From: CBDBFH01 sp965204775
GTDB taxonomy: Bacteria > Pseudomonadota > Alphaproteobacteria > JAPOUT01 > G958296285
Reading direction: 5' to 3'
DNA: 64,000 bases
NCBI GenBank assembly: GCA_965204775.1
Contig: CBDBFH010000028.1
Span: forward strand, 260,664-324,663
Shown: in pieces, positions 57,055-64,000 of the stretch
Layout: the number at the start of each line of letters is the position of its first letter
How positions within the stretch are numbered: the stretch's first letter is position 1
The notes under the pieces: generated by a model
Databases searched by the model: none
Told to the model about the DNA's origin: nothing
Seen by the model: the letters and a program-made list of their open reading frames with translations, nothing else
Made by a program: the position numbers and the translations under genes

Positions 57055-57865
57055 TTTCGCCGCGGACGCCGCCGCCATCGCGCGCGCCTTCGACTCCGGC
57101 GGCGCCCCCGGCCCCGCCGCCGCCCAAAGCATTGCACAGGCGCTGGCCGCCCTCGACAGCGGCCAATGCCGGATCGCGGAGAAAAAAGACGGCTCCTGGA
57201 TCGTCCATGAATGGCTGAAGCAGGCCGTTCTCCTCTCTTTTCGGCTTAATGCGCCGCGATTGATTTCCGGCGGGCCGCAAGCCGGGCATTGGTGGGACAA
57301 GGTCGATTCCAAATTCGCCGCCTGGACGGCGGACGATTTCGCCCGCGCCGGGTTTCGCGCCGTGCCGGGCAGCATTGTCCGCTATGGCGCCTATATCGCG
57401 CCCGGCGCCGTCCTGATGCCCTCCTTCGTCAATATCGGCGCTTACGTCGGCCCCGGCACGATGGTCGACACCTGGGCCGCGATCGGCTCCTGCGCCCAGA
57501 TCGGCGCCCGCGTCCATATTTCCGGCGGCGCCGGAATCGGCGGGGTGCTGGAGCCCTTGCAGGCCCGGCCCGTCATCATCGAGGACGGCGCTTTTATCGG
57601 CGCGCGCAGCGAGGTCGCCGAAGGCGTGATTGTCGGCGAGGGGGCGGTGCTCTCGATGGGGGTCTACCTGACCGCCTCGACCCCGATCGTCGAGCGCAGC
57701 ACCGGCAAGATCATGCGTGGGCGCGTCCCGCCCTATGCCGTCGTCGTCCCCGGAACTCTGCCCGGCAAGGCAGGCGGCCCCGGCCTCTACTGCGCGGTCA
57801 TCGTCAAGCAGGTCGACGCCAAAACCCGGGCCAAGACCCAGATCACCGATCTCCTGCGCGCATAG
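57041..57865 (+). CDS. dapD: tetrahydrodipicolinate N-succinyltransferase
   Basis: The 274-residue enzyme has a short helical N-domain and a left-handed beta-helix (about 100-240) built of hexapeptide repeats: SIVRYGAYIAPGAVLMPSFVNIGAYVGPGTMVDTWAAIG and SCAQIGARVHISGGAGIGGVLEP. EDGAFIGARSEVAEGVIVGEGAVLSMGVY completes it. It adds succinate to tetrahydrodipicolinate in lysine and diaminopimelate synthesis. The ATG at 57041 fits the family N-terminus and overlaps the DUF1036 gene. dapE follows by 2 bp, so pathway steps are co-expressed. Confidence 0.97.
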   Translation: MSSNDFAADAAAIARAFDSGGAPGPAAAQSIAQALAALDSGQCRIAEKKDGSWIVHEWLKQAVLLSFRLNAPRLISGGPQAGHWWDKVDSKFAAWTADDFARAGFRAVPGSIVRYGAYIAPGAVLMPSFVNIGAYVGPGTMVDTWAAIGSCAQIGARVHISGGAGIGGVLEPLQARPVIIEDGAFIGARSEVAEGVIVGEGAVLSMGVYLTASTPIVERSTGKIMRGRVPPYAVVVPGTLPGKAGGPGLYCAVIVKQVDAKTRAKTQITDLLRA

Positions 57866-57867
57866 CC

Positions 57868-59019
57868 ATGCCTGCCCGCCCGCCTGATCCGGTCGCGCTG
57901 GCCCGCGACCTCATCCGCTGCCCCAGCATCACGCCGCAGCAGGCCGGAGCGCTTGATCTGATCCAGGACCGCCTGGCCCGGCGCGCGTTTGCCTGCCAGC
58001 GCCTGCCCTTCGGCGAGGTCGACAATCTCTATGCCCGGCGCGGGCGCGCCGCGCCGCATTTTTGCTTCGCCGGCCATGTCGATGTCGTGCCCCCGGGCGA
58101 CCCATCCCTCTGGCGTTTCCCGCCGTTTGAGGCCCGCATCGACGATGGAAAAATTTACGGGCGCGGCGCGCTCGATATGAAAGGCGCAATCGCCGCCTTT
58201 CTCACCGGACTGGACGCCTTTCTCGACACGGGCGCGGCCTTTGGCTCAATCAGCCTGCTCCTGACCAGCGATGAAGAAGGCCCGGCGCGCGACGGCACGG
58301 CGCGCGCGCTGGCCGCCATTCTGTCGCAGGGCGAGACCATCGACGACTGTCTGGTCGGCGAGCCGACGTCGCGCCGCCATCTGGGCGAGGCGATCAAAAT
58401 CGGGCGGCGCGGCTCGCTCTCGGCTCATCTGACCGTCGCCGGGCGGCAGGGCCATGTCGCCTATCCCGGCGACGCGCTCAACCCGATCCCGCTCCTGGCC
58501 CGGATCATCAGCCGCCTGCCGGACGGCGATCTGGACCGCGGCAGCAGGCATTTTTCCCCCTCCCACCTTGAGATCACCAGCGTCGATGTCGGCAATCCGG
58601 CGGGCAATGTCATCCCGGCGCGCGCCGCCGCCCGGCTCAACATCCGCTACAATGACACCCGGACCGCCGCCGGTCTTGAAACATGGCTCGAAGATCACTG
58701 CCGCGCCGCGCTCGGCAACGCTGAGGCCGGCTGTCATATTGAATTCGAACATGGCGGCGAATGTTTCCTGACCGAACCCGGACCCTTCACCGATTGCCTG
58801 ATCGGCGCGGTCGCCGACGAGACCGGGCGCACGCCGGAATTGTCGACCGCCGGGGGCACATCGGATGCCCGCTTCATCCACAAACATGCCCGCACCGCAG
58901 AACTGGGGCTGGCCGGAACCAGCCTGCATCAGATTGACGAGCATGTCCCGCTCGACGATCTGAAAACGCTGGGGCGGATTTACGCCCGGGTTCTGGCACG
59001 CTATTTCGCCCGCGCCTAG
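57868..59019 (+). CDS. dapE: succinyl-diaminopimelate desuccinylase
   Basis: The 383-residue M20-family metalloenzyme has CFAGHVDVVPPGD (metal His and Asp), YGRGALDMKGAIAAF (bridging Asp), LLLTSDEEGPARDGT (catalytic Glu-Glu), and GEPTSRRHLGEAIKIGRRGSLSAH. The dimerisation domain includes GNVIPARAAARLNIRYND, and HQIDEHVPLDDL provides the last metal histidine. It removes succinate after DapC action. It ends convergently with the HD-domain gene, overlapping it by 4 bp. Confidence 0.97.
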   Translation: MPARPPDPVALARDLIRCPSITPQQAGALDLIQDRLARRAFACQRLPFGEVDNLYARRGRAAPHFCFAGHVDVVPPGDPSLWRFPPFEARIDDGKIYGRGALDMKGAIAAFLTGLDAFLDTGAAFGSISLLLTSDEEGPARDGTARALAAILSQGETIDDCLVGEPTSRRHLGEAIKIGRRGSLSAHLTVAGRQGHVAYPGDALNPIPLLARIISRLPDGDLDRGSRHFSPSHLEITSVDVGNPAGNVIPARAAARLNIRYNDTRTAAGLETWLEDHCRAALGNAEAGCHIEFEHGGECFLTEPGPFTDCLIGAVADETGRTPELSTAGGTSDARFIHKHARTAELGLAGTSLHQIDEHVPLDDLKTLGRIYARVLARYFARA

Positions 59020-60269
59020 CGCGCGCGCGCCGCCCACATCTCCCGCGCCCGCGCCCGCGCGGCCTCATCGGGCAGATAAACTCGGAACAGGCGGCTTTGT
59101 GGAATGGCGCGGATAATGCGCGAGGACTCGCTGATTTGCTCAACCCCGCCGCCGCGTTTGCCGATCCGGATGGGCGCGGCATTCTTTTTATAGAGATCAA
59201 AGGGCTCGCCCGCATCCAGCAGGGCTTCGGGTATCTCCTGCCGAATCTTCTTGCCAAAGGCGTCCAGCGCCTCTGCCTCCGCCTGCGGCGGCTCGAAGCA
59301 TTTGTAAAGTTCGCGGCGGCGCAGGCGGCGGGCCAGTTTGGCGATCCGCCCCCCGCCATCCGCCATGCGCGGCAGCGAATCCCAGATCAGCTGGTCGTCG
59401 AGCGGCAGATAGCGTTTCAGCTCCGGCTCCGCCTGCGTGTAGAAGACCCGCAAAGGGTGACGGGCCTCAAGGCCGCAGGCCTCGGGGGTCTCGGCGGCCA
59501 GACGCAAAATCTCACACAGCATGGCTTCGGCGCCGCGCACCGTCTTGTGCATGTAGACGTGCAGGTAAAGATGATAGCGCGCCAGAAGATATTCTTCGCC
59601 GGTGCGCAAACCCTTGTGGCTGATGTAAAGCGCGCCGGTTGCGCCGTCGATTTCCAGGCAGTCGAGCAGCCAGTCGAAATCAAACATGCTCGACCCGATC
59701 CCGGTCATGTAGCGGTCGCGGCGCAGATAATCGAGCCGGTCGGCGTCGAACTGGCTGGACACAATCGCACCATAGACGCTGGACGCATCCCCGGCGGGCG
59801 GATCAATCATGCCGGCGATTTCTTTCACCAACCCGGCTTCCCGCAAAATCGCGCCGGCTTCGCTGTCGCCTTCGATGATTCGCCGCGTCCATTCTTCATG
59901 GCGGCCCGCAACCCCGCGCGCTTTTTGCGCCCGCTCAAAAACATGGCTGAACGCGCCATGCCCGATATCATGAACCAGCGCGGCCAGCGCTGCTGAGCGC
60001 GCTTGCCGGGGGTCGAAGTTTTCCCCCAGCTTGCGGGCGATGACCGCCAGCAGCTGGCGCGCGGTATGAAAGACGCCAATCGAATGGGAAAACCGGCTGT
60101 GCGTCGCCCCCGGAAACACGAGTTCGGCCAGCCCCAGCTGTCGGATGCCCCGCAGACGCTGAAACGCGCGCGTGTTGATGATCGCCCAGGCCAGCCGGTC
60201 GGTTTCGTCTTCGGCGTCGAAGGCGATCAGGCCGTGGATCGGATCAAGGATGCGCTGGGTTTTGTTCAT
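59016..60269 (-). CDS. HD-domain phosphohydrolase, SAMHD1/dGTPase-like
   Basis: The 417-residue protein has the HD superfamily metal site: QRLRGIRQLGLAELVFPGATHSRFSHSIGVFHTA (first His), AALVHDIGHGAFSHVFE (HD pair) and SSQFDADRLDYLRRDRYMTG (late Asp). This resembles COG1078 deoxynucleotide triphosphohydrolases and SAMHD1. A dNTPase function is plausible, limiting dNTP pools or phage growth, but substrate specificity is unknown. The ATG at 60269 abuts the truA stop; a GTG at 60272 is alternative. Same strand as truA, fmt and def. Confidence 0.88.
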   Translation of the reverse strand: MNKTQRILDPIHGLIAFDAEDETDRLAWAIINTRAFQRLRGIRQLGLAELVFPGATHSRFSHSIGVFHTARQLLAVIARKLGENFDPRQARSAALAALVHDIGHGAFSHVFERAQKARGVAGRHEEWTRRIIEGDSEAGAILREAGLVKEIAGMIDPPAGDASSVYGAIVSSQFDADRLDYLRRDRYMTGIGSSMFDFDWLLDCLEIDGATGALYISHKGLRTGEEYLLARYHLYLHVYMHKTVRGAEAMLCEILRLAAETPEACGLEARHPLRVFYTQAEPELKRYLPLDDQLIWDSLPRMADGGGRIAKLARRLRRRELYKCFEPPQAEAEALDAFGKKIRQEIPEALLDAGEPFDLYKKNAAPIRIGKRGGGVEQISESSRIIRAIPQSRLFRVYLPDEAARARAREMWAARAR

Positions 60270-61039
60270 CACGGACCGGCTTCAGGTTTTGGAAGCGGGG
60301 CGGCATAGTCGACCCGCGCCAGATAGAGTCCGTGCGGGGGGGCAAGGGGCGGGCACAGCGTCCGGTCGGCGGCGGCCAGCGCAGCGCGCAAGTCGCCGGG
60401 CGACCAACGCCCGCACCCAACATGAACCAGCGCGCCAACCAGGCCGCGCACCTGATGGTGAAGAAACGAGCGGGCGGCGGCATGAATCACAATCTCGCCT
60501 GGCGCCTCGGCGACCTCCAGCCGGTCGAGAGTCTTGACCGGCGAGCGCGCCTGACACTGCGCGGCGCGAAAGGTGGTGAAATCATGGCAGCCGGTCATCG
60601 CGCCCGCCGCCGCGTGCATCGCCGCCCGGTCGAGCGGGCGGGGAATCTGCCAGACCCGGTTGCGCTCAAGCGCCGGCCGGGTCGGGCGCGGCGCGATCCG
60701 GTAGAGATAATGGCGCGCGCGCGCGCTGAAGCGGGCGTGAAAATCATCCGCCGCCGCGCGCGCCTCCAGAACCGAAATCGGGAGCGGCTTGAGGTGAAAG
60801 TTGAGGGCGGCGCGAATCTCCGCTTCCGGCCTGGCCGCCGCCAGATCGAAATGGGCCACCTGACCCAGGGCATGAACCCCGGCATCGGTGCGCCCGGCGG
60901 CGGTCATCCGCGCCCGCGCGCCGCAATAGCCGAACAGCGCCTCTTCCAGCGCGCCTTGAACTGAGGCCTGTCCGGCCTGCGCCTGCCAGCCATGAAACGG
61001 CGCGCCGTCATATTCGATCCGCAACAGGTAGCGGGCCAT
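60269..61039 (-). CDS. truA: tRNA pseudouridine synthase A
   Basis: The 256-residue enzyme isomerises uridines 38-40 in tRNA anticodon arms. It contains YLLRIEYDGAPFHGWQAQ, GRTDAGVHALGQVAHFD with the catalytic aspartate, RHYLYRI and FLHHQVRGLVGALVHVG. The ATG at 61039 resembles family starts; a GTG at 61051, just after the fmt stop, would add four residues. Genes fmt, truA and the HD protein are in a tight minus-strand series. Confidence 0.96.
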   Translation of the reverse strand: MARYLLRIEYDGAPFHGWQAQAGQASVQGALEEALFGYCGARARMTAAGRTDAGVHALGQVAHFDLAAARPEAEIRAALNFHLKPLPISVLEARAAADDFHARFSARARHYLYRIAPRPTRPALERNRVWQIPRPLDRAAMHAAAGAMTGCHDFTTFRAAQCQARSPVKTLDRLEVAEAPGEIVIHAAARSFLHHQVRGLVGALVHVGCGRWSPGDLRAALAAADRTLCPPLAPPHGLYLARVDYAAPLPKPEAGP

Positions 61040-61051
61040 CAAAGTTTTCAC

Positions 61052-61984
61052 TCATCCGCCCAGCACGGACGGCAGCGCCGCGCCGCGCAAAAACGCTTCG
61101 GCCCGCATCGCCCGCCGCCCGGGGCGCTGGACAATCTCCAGGCGCAAGGCCCCCTGCCCGCAAGCGATCAGGGGCAAGGCCGGGTCGAGAACCCGCCCCG
61201 GCGGCGCCGCGCCCTGCGCAACCCAGCTGGCCGACAAAATCCGCAGACGCTGGCTTTTCTCCCCCCCCGCCCGCATTGTCGTCCAGGCTCCGGGCTGCGG
61301 GGCCAGAGCCTGAATCTTGCGCGCCAGAAGCAGCGCGCTCTCCTGCCAGTCAATCTGCGTCTCCTCTGCGGCAATCGGCGCGGCATAGGTCATGCCGCAC
61401 GCGCCTTGCGGGGTCGGGCGCAGCCGCCCTTGCGCGCAGTCCGCCAGAACCCGCACGATCAAGCCGCCGCCGCGCCGAAACAAACACGCCTTGAGTTCGC
61501 CGCCGGTGATTCCCTCGGCGATCTCGACGCGTTCGCTCAGCAGAACATCGCCGGTGTCCAGCCCCTCGTCCATCTGGATGACGGCGATCCCGGTCTGGCG
61601 GTCGCCAGCCATCAAGGCGCGTTCGACCGGCGCCGCGCCGCGCCAGCGCGGCAAGAGCGAGGGGTGAAGATTGAAACAGCCAAAGCGCGGCGCGGCCAGC
61701 ATGGCGGGCGGCAAGATGCGCCCATAGGCGGCGACCACGGCGGCGTCCAGATTGAGGGCGGCAAAGCGGGCCTGTTCTTCGGGACTCTTCAGGCTTTCCG
61801 GCGCGCGCAGTTCCAGCCCCTGCGCGCGGGCGGCGCACGCCACCGGCGGCGGGCGCAAGGCGCGCCCGCGCCCGGCGCGGCGCGGCGGCGCCGAATAGAC
61901 CGCGGCGATCTTGTGGCCGGCCTGGCGCACCGCTTCCAGAACGGGCGTCACACAGGCCGGCGTTCCCATAAAGGCAAGCCGCAT
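61052..61984 (-). CDS. fmt: methionyl-tRNA formyltransferase
   Basis: The 310-residue protein starts with MRLAFMGTPACVTPVLEA and has the formyltransferase core with FNLHPSLLPRWRGAAPVERAL (Asn, His), QMDEGLDTGDVL (Asp), and a C-terminal tRNA-binding domain (about 205-310: IDWQESALLLARKIQALAPQPGAW). It formylates initiator Met-tRNA. It is preceded after 10 bp by def, the enzyme that later removes the formyl group, the standard def-fmt order. Confidence 0.97.
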   Translation of the reverse strand: MRLAFMGTPACVTPVLEAVRQAGHKIAAVYSAPPRRAGRGRALRPPPVACAARAQGLELRAPESLKSPEEQARFAALNLDAAVVAAYGRILPPAMLAAPRFGCFNLHPSLLPRWRGAAPVERALMAGDRQTGIAVIQMDEGLDTGDVLLSERVEIAEGITGGELKACLFRRGGGLIVRVLADCAQGRLRPTPQGACGMTYAAPIAAEETQIDWQESALLLARKIQALAPQPGAWTTMRAGGEKSQRLRILSASWVAQGAAPPGRVLDPALPLIACGQGALRLEIVQRPGRRAMRAEAFLRGAALPSVLGG

Positions 61985-61994
61985 GGCGGGGCGC

Positions 61995-62517
61995 TCACGC
62001 CGGGGCGGCGGCGCGGCGGCGGGCCTTGCGCAATCTGTTCACAACCATCTCCCGCTTCAGGCGCGACAGGCGGTCGATGAACAAAATCCCCTCCAGATGA
62101 TCGATCTCATGCTGAATGCAGGCGGCCAGCAGGCCTGCGCAGGCGTCTTCGGCGCTTGCGCCATTGCGGTCCAGATAAGCGACCCGGCAGCGCGCGGGGC
62201 GGTCGACGTCATCAAAGATGTCGGGGACCGAAAGGCAGCCCTCCTGCATCGAGGCGGTCTCCTCGCTATGCCAGGTGATGCGCGGATTGGCGAAAAAAAC
62301 GCGGGGCCGGGTCCTCGCCCTCGCCGGCCAGATCCATCACGATCAGCCGCTTCGGCTCGCCGACCTGAATCGCCGCCAGACCGATGCCGCCCGCGGCATA
62401 CATGGTCTCCAGCATGTCATCCATCAGTTTGCGCACCGCCCGGTCGACGTGCGGCACCGGCGCGGAAATCCGGCGCAGGCGCGGGTCAGGGGCGGTAACG
62501 AGGTCCAGAACAGCCAT
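61995..62517 (-). pseudogene. def: peptide deformylase with a one-base frameshift in an A7/T7 run
   Basis: Two frames together make a complete peptide deformylase. The first part (from ATG 62517) encodes MAVLDLVTAPDPRLRRISAPV and motif 1 GGIGLAAIQVG, and ends prematurely with RFFRQSAHHLA after DPAP. The second part, one frame over, encodes NPRITWHSEE, motif 2 EGCLSVPD and motif 3 QHEIDHLEGILFIDRLS. The switch falls at seven A on the plus strand (62293-62299); six would restore one 173-residue protein with all metal ligands (Cys, two His) and catalytic Glu. Deformylase is generally essential, so a sequencing or assembly error, ribosomal slippage, or a second def elsewhere must explain this. 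Confidence 0.9.
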
Positions 62518-62602
62518 GATCCTTTTCAGATACGCCCCGCGCGGGCGCAGGTCAAGACGGCGCACAATCATGGATTGGCGCGAATCATCTATGATTGCAG
62601 GC

Positions 62603-63604
62603 ATGAACTGGCTTCCGCTCATTCTGGGGCTGACGGTTTTGGCCGCTCTGGCCGCTCTGGCCGCCGTCTTCATCGCCGCCGTCCGCCGCCGGCTGCGCGA
62701 GGAGATGCGCGCCGGACTCGCCGAAATGCGCCGCGAGCTGACCGGCTCCCTCGACGCTTCCGGCCGCCGCACCGCGGAAGCGCTGGGCGGCCTCAAGGTT
62801 CGCCTGCAGGCCATCGACAAGGCCCAGAGCCAGCTGGCCGATATGTCGCAGCAGGTGATTTCCCTGCAGGATATGCTCTCCAACCGGCCGGCGCGCGGAG
62901 CCTTTGGCGAAATCCAATTGCGCGATCTGGTCAGCGCGGCGCTGCCCGAAGCGGCCTATGCCTTCGCCCCGACTTTGAGCAATGCCCGGCGCCCCGACTG
63001 CCTGATTCGCCTGCCCCGCCCTCCGGGGCCGATTGTGATCGACGCCAAATTCCCGCTCGAAGCCTATGAGCGCCTGCGCCAGGCTGGCGACGACAGCGCC
63101 CGCCAGGCGGCGCGGCGGCAAATGCGCCAGGATTTGCGCAAACACATTTCCGACATCGCCGCGCGCTATATTCTGCCCGGCGAGACCGCCGAAGCCGCTT
63201 TGATGTTCGTCCCCTCGGAGGCGGTCTATGCCGAGATTCACGGTCATTTCCGCGCCTGCATCGAAGAGGGCTTCCGCGCCCGGGTCTATCTGGCGTCGCC
63301 GACCACCCTGATGGCCCTGCTCAACACGGTGCGCGCCGTCCTCAAAGATGTCCGCATGCGCGAGGCCGCCGGACTGATCCAGACCGAACTCGCCCGCCTG
63401 ATGAAGGAGGTCGAAAAAATGGCCGAGGCGGCGCGCAAACTCGCCCGCCATTTCCGCCTGAGCGAAGAGGATGTTGGCGAGATCACCAGCCGGGCGGAGA
63501 ACATCGCGGCGCGGGCAGAACGCATTCAGAACGTCGAAGTCGCCCCGCCCGCCGCGCCCACCCGCCTTACCCCGGACGGCGCAGATCAAGCACCAGTGCC
63601 TTGA
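62603..63604 (+). CDS. rmuC: DNA recombination protein RmuC family
   Basis: The 333-residue protein has an N-terminal membrane helix (MNWLPLILGLTVLAALAALAAVF), a coiled-coil segment (about 28-95) and the RmuC nuclease-like domain (about 100-300) with GAFGEIQLRDLV, DCLIRLPRPPGPIVIDAKFPLEAYE and MFVPSEAVYAEI. The VIDAKFP core is the PD-(D/E)xK-like site. It limits sequence inversions. It is shorter than the E. coli protein. An ATG at 62591 is an alternative start. Divergent from def; its last 38 bp overlap the next gene on the other strand. Confidence 0.92.
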   Translation: MNWLPLILGLTVLAALAALAAVFIAAVRRRLREEMRAGLAEMRRELTGSLDASGRRTAEALGGLKVRLQAIDKAQSQLADMSQQVISLQDMLSNRPARGAFGEIQLRDLVSAALPEAAYAFAPTLSNARRPDCLIRLPRPPGPIVIDAKFPLEAYERLRQAGDDSARQAARRQMRQDLRKHISDIAARYILPGETAEAALMFVPSEAVYAEIHGHFRACIEEGFRARVYLASPTTLMALLNTVRAVLKDVRMREAAGLIQTELARLMKEVEKMAEAARKLARHFRLSEEDVGEITSRAENIAARAERIQNVEVAPPAAPTRLTPDGADQAPVP

Positions 63605-63884
63605 GCTCATAAATCAGGCGCTCAATCCGGTCCAGCCGCGCGGCCAGATCGCCCGGCCCGGGGAGCGGGGTTGAAACCCCGGCGCGGCGCGCAACCTCTT
63701 CCTCGCTGGCCTGCAGGAGCCGGGCCAGGGCGCGCACATGGGAGGCGGTCACCTCGCGCTGATCTTTCCAGATTTCCTCAAGCGCGGCGCGCCCCAGACC
63801 CAAAATCAGCGCCGCGTCATCGCGGGTCTTGCCCGCCGCGGCCAGGCGCGAATCAAACCAGAGCTGATCGAAAAAGAGCGCCAT
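63567..63884 (-). CDS. putative helix-turn-helix protein
   Basis: The 105-residue protein may contain an XRE-like helix-turn-helix: WFDSRLAAAGKTRDDAALILGLGRAALEEIWKDQREVTASHVRALARLLQASEEEVARRAG has the five-helix rhythm of the fold, and a short helical tail (DLAARLDRIERLIYELKALVLDL) could dimerise. No target is evident. Its end overlaps the rmuC end. A G-rich stretch but no clear ribosome binding site precedes the ATG. Confidence 0.6.
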   Translation of the reverse strand: MALFFDQLWFDSRLAAAGKTRDDAALILGLGRAALEEIWKDQREVTASHVRALARLLQASEEEVARRAGVSTPLPGPGDLAARLDRIERLIYELKALVLDLRRPG

Positions 63885-64000
63885 CGCCCCCGCGCCCCCG
63901 CGCCTACTCGAAGCGGTCCCAGGAGATAGGCGGCCAGCGCCTCCTTTTCTTCCCCATTCAGGGGAAAAGCGGCATTGAGGCCGGCGGCGCTTCGAACAGC
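63885..64000 (-). other. window edge, unresolved
   Basis: On the minus strand one frame stays open from the window edge (reading LNAAFPLNGEEKEALAAYLL), while another holds a 17-codon frame ending in ISWDRFE. A gene may enter from the right, but neither frame can be assigned with confidence. Confidence 0.25.

Noticed and set aside
1..64000. CRISPR arrays, insertion sequences or rRNA
   Set aside because: No regularly spaced repeat-spacer pattern, transposase motif or rRNA sequence was recognised; the repeats present are short and tandem.
63896..64000. A frameshifted gene at the right edge (frames LNGEEKEALAAYL and SWDRFE)
   Set aside because: Only about 100 bases are visible, so neither frame can be shown to be coding or broken.

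Overview
The window is a GC-rich chromosome segment of an alphaproteobacterium. The long-form bL36 protein (rpmJ), the order rpmH-rnpA-yidC-argB...dapD-dapE...truA-fmt-def next to rmuC, and the uniformly GC-rich, tightly packed coding all point there. The rpmH-rnpA-yidC block is often near the replication origin. No rRNA, CRISPR array, transposase or prophage was found. I count 56 protein-coding loci (one split by a frameshift, one cut by the left edge), five tRNA genes (Arg-CCG, Val-GAC, Asn-GTT, Lys-TTT, Arg-ACG) and several short repeat tracts.

Left part (1-13.8 kb). Bases 1-1295 are visibly AT-richer and hold the end of a HEPN-like gene overlapping a D12-class DNA adenine methylase, a probable acquired defence or modification cassette. 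GC-rich housekeeping genes follow: a family III CoA-transferase, an ABC ATPase, polA, pyrE, a cupin, a GDP-mannose pair (manC-like plus an AGE-type epimerase/isomerase) and a lytic transglycosylase. An aldo/keto reductase and a lower-GC Mrr-type restriction gene lie directly downstream of the glutamate synthase operon.

Middle (13.8-32 kb). The NADPH glutamate synthase operon runs gltB - unknown membrane protein - gltD on the minus strand. Divergent from it is a four-gene bufferin operon: cysteine-rich DUF2282 precursor, DUF692 MNIO enzyme, DUF2063 partner and DoxX membrane protein. The precursor carries a lipobox-like signal sequence. Then come an Hsp20 chaperone, two related acyl-CoA carboxylase carboxyltransferase genes flanking an OprP/OprO-type porin, a HisN-type phosphatase, a membrane-anchored FMN glutamate synthase-like protein and an N-formylglutamate amidohydrolase.

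Right part (32-64 kb). An MFS exporter, rpmJ, an OmpA-family lipoprotein, an acyl-CoA operon (two MaoC, acyl-CoA dehydrogenase, PurN-like), an envelope lipid-transport trio (LolA-like, beta-barrel, MMPL/RND), a VOC/FAH pair facing a Baeyer-Villiger monooxygenase, a P1 peptidase, gamma-glutamyltransferase, an orphan sensor kinase and a TVP38 protein lead into rpmH-rnpA-yidC-argB-(DUF1036)-dapD-dapE. An HD hydrolase, truA, fmt and def follow on the minus strand, with rmuC divergent.

Main points for a second look: the bufferin operon with a possible lipoprotein precursor; a one-base frameshift in a run of seven A/T inside def, otherwise intact; and a recurring pattern of short tandem repeats (8-19 bp) at translation starts (polA, the gltB-gltD membrane protein, the FMN synthase, the MFS gene, the LolA-like gene, rnpA) and at the end of ggt.
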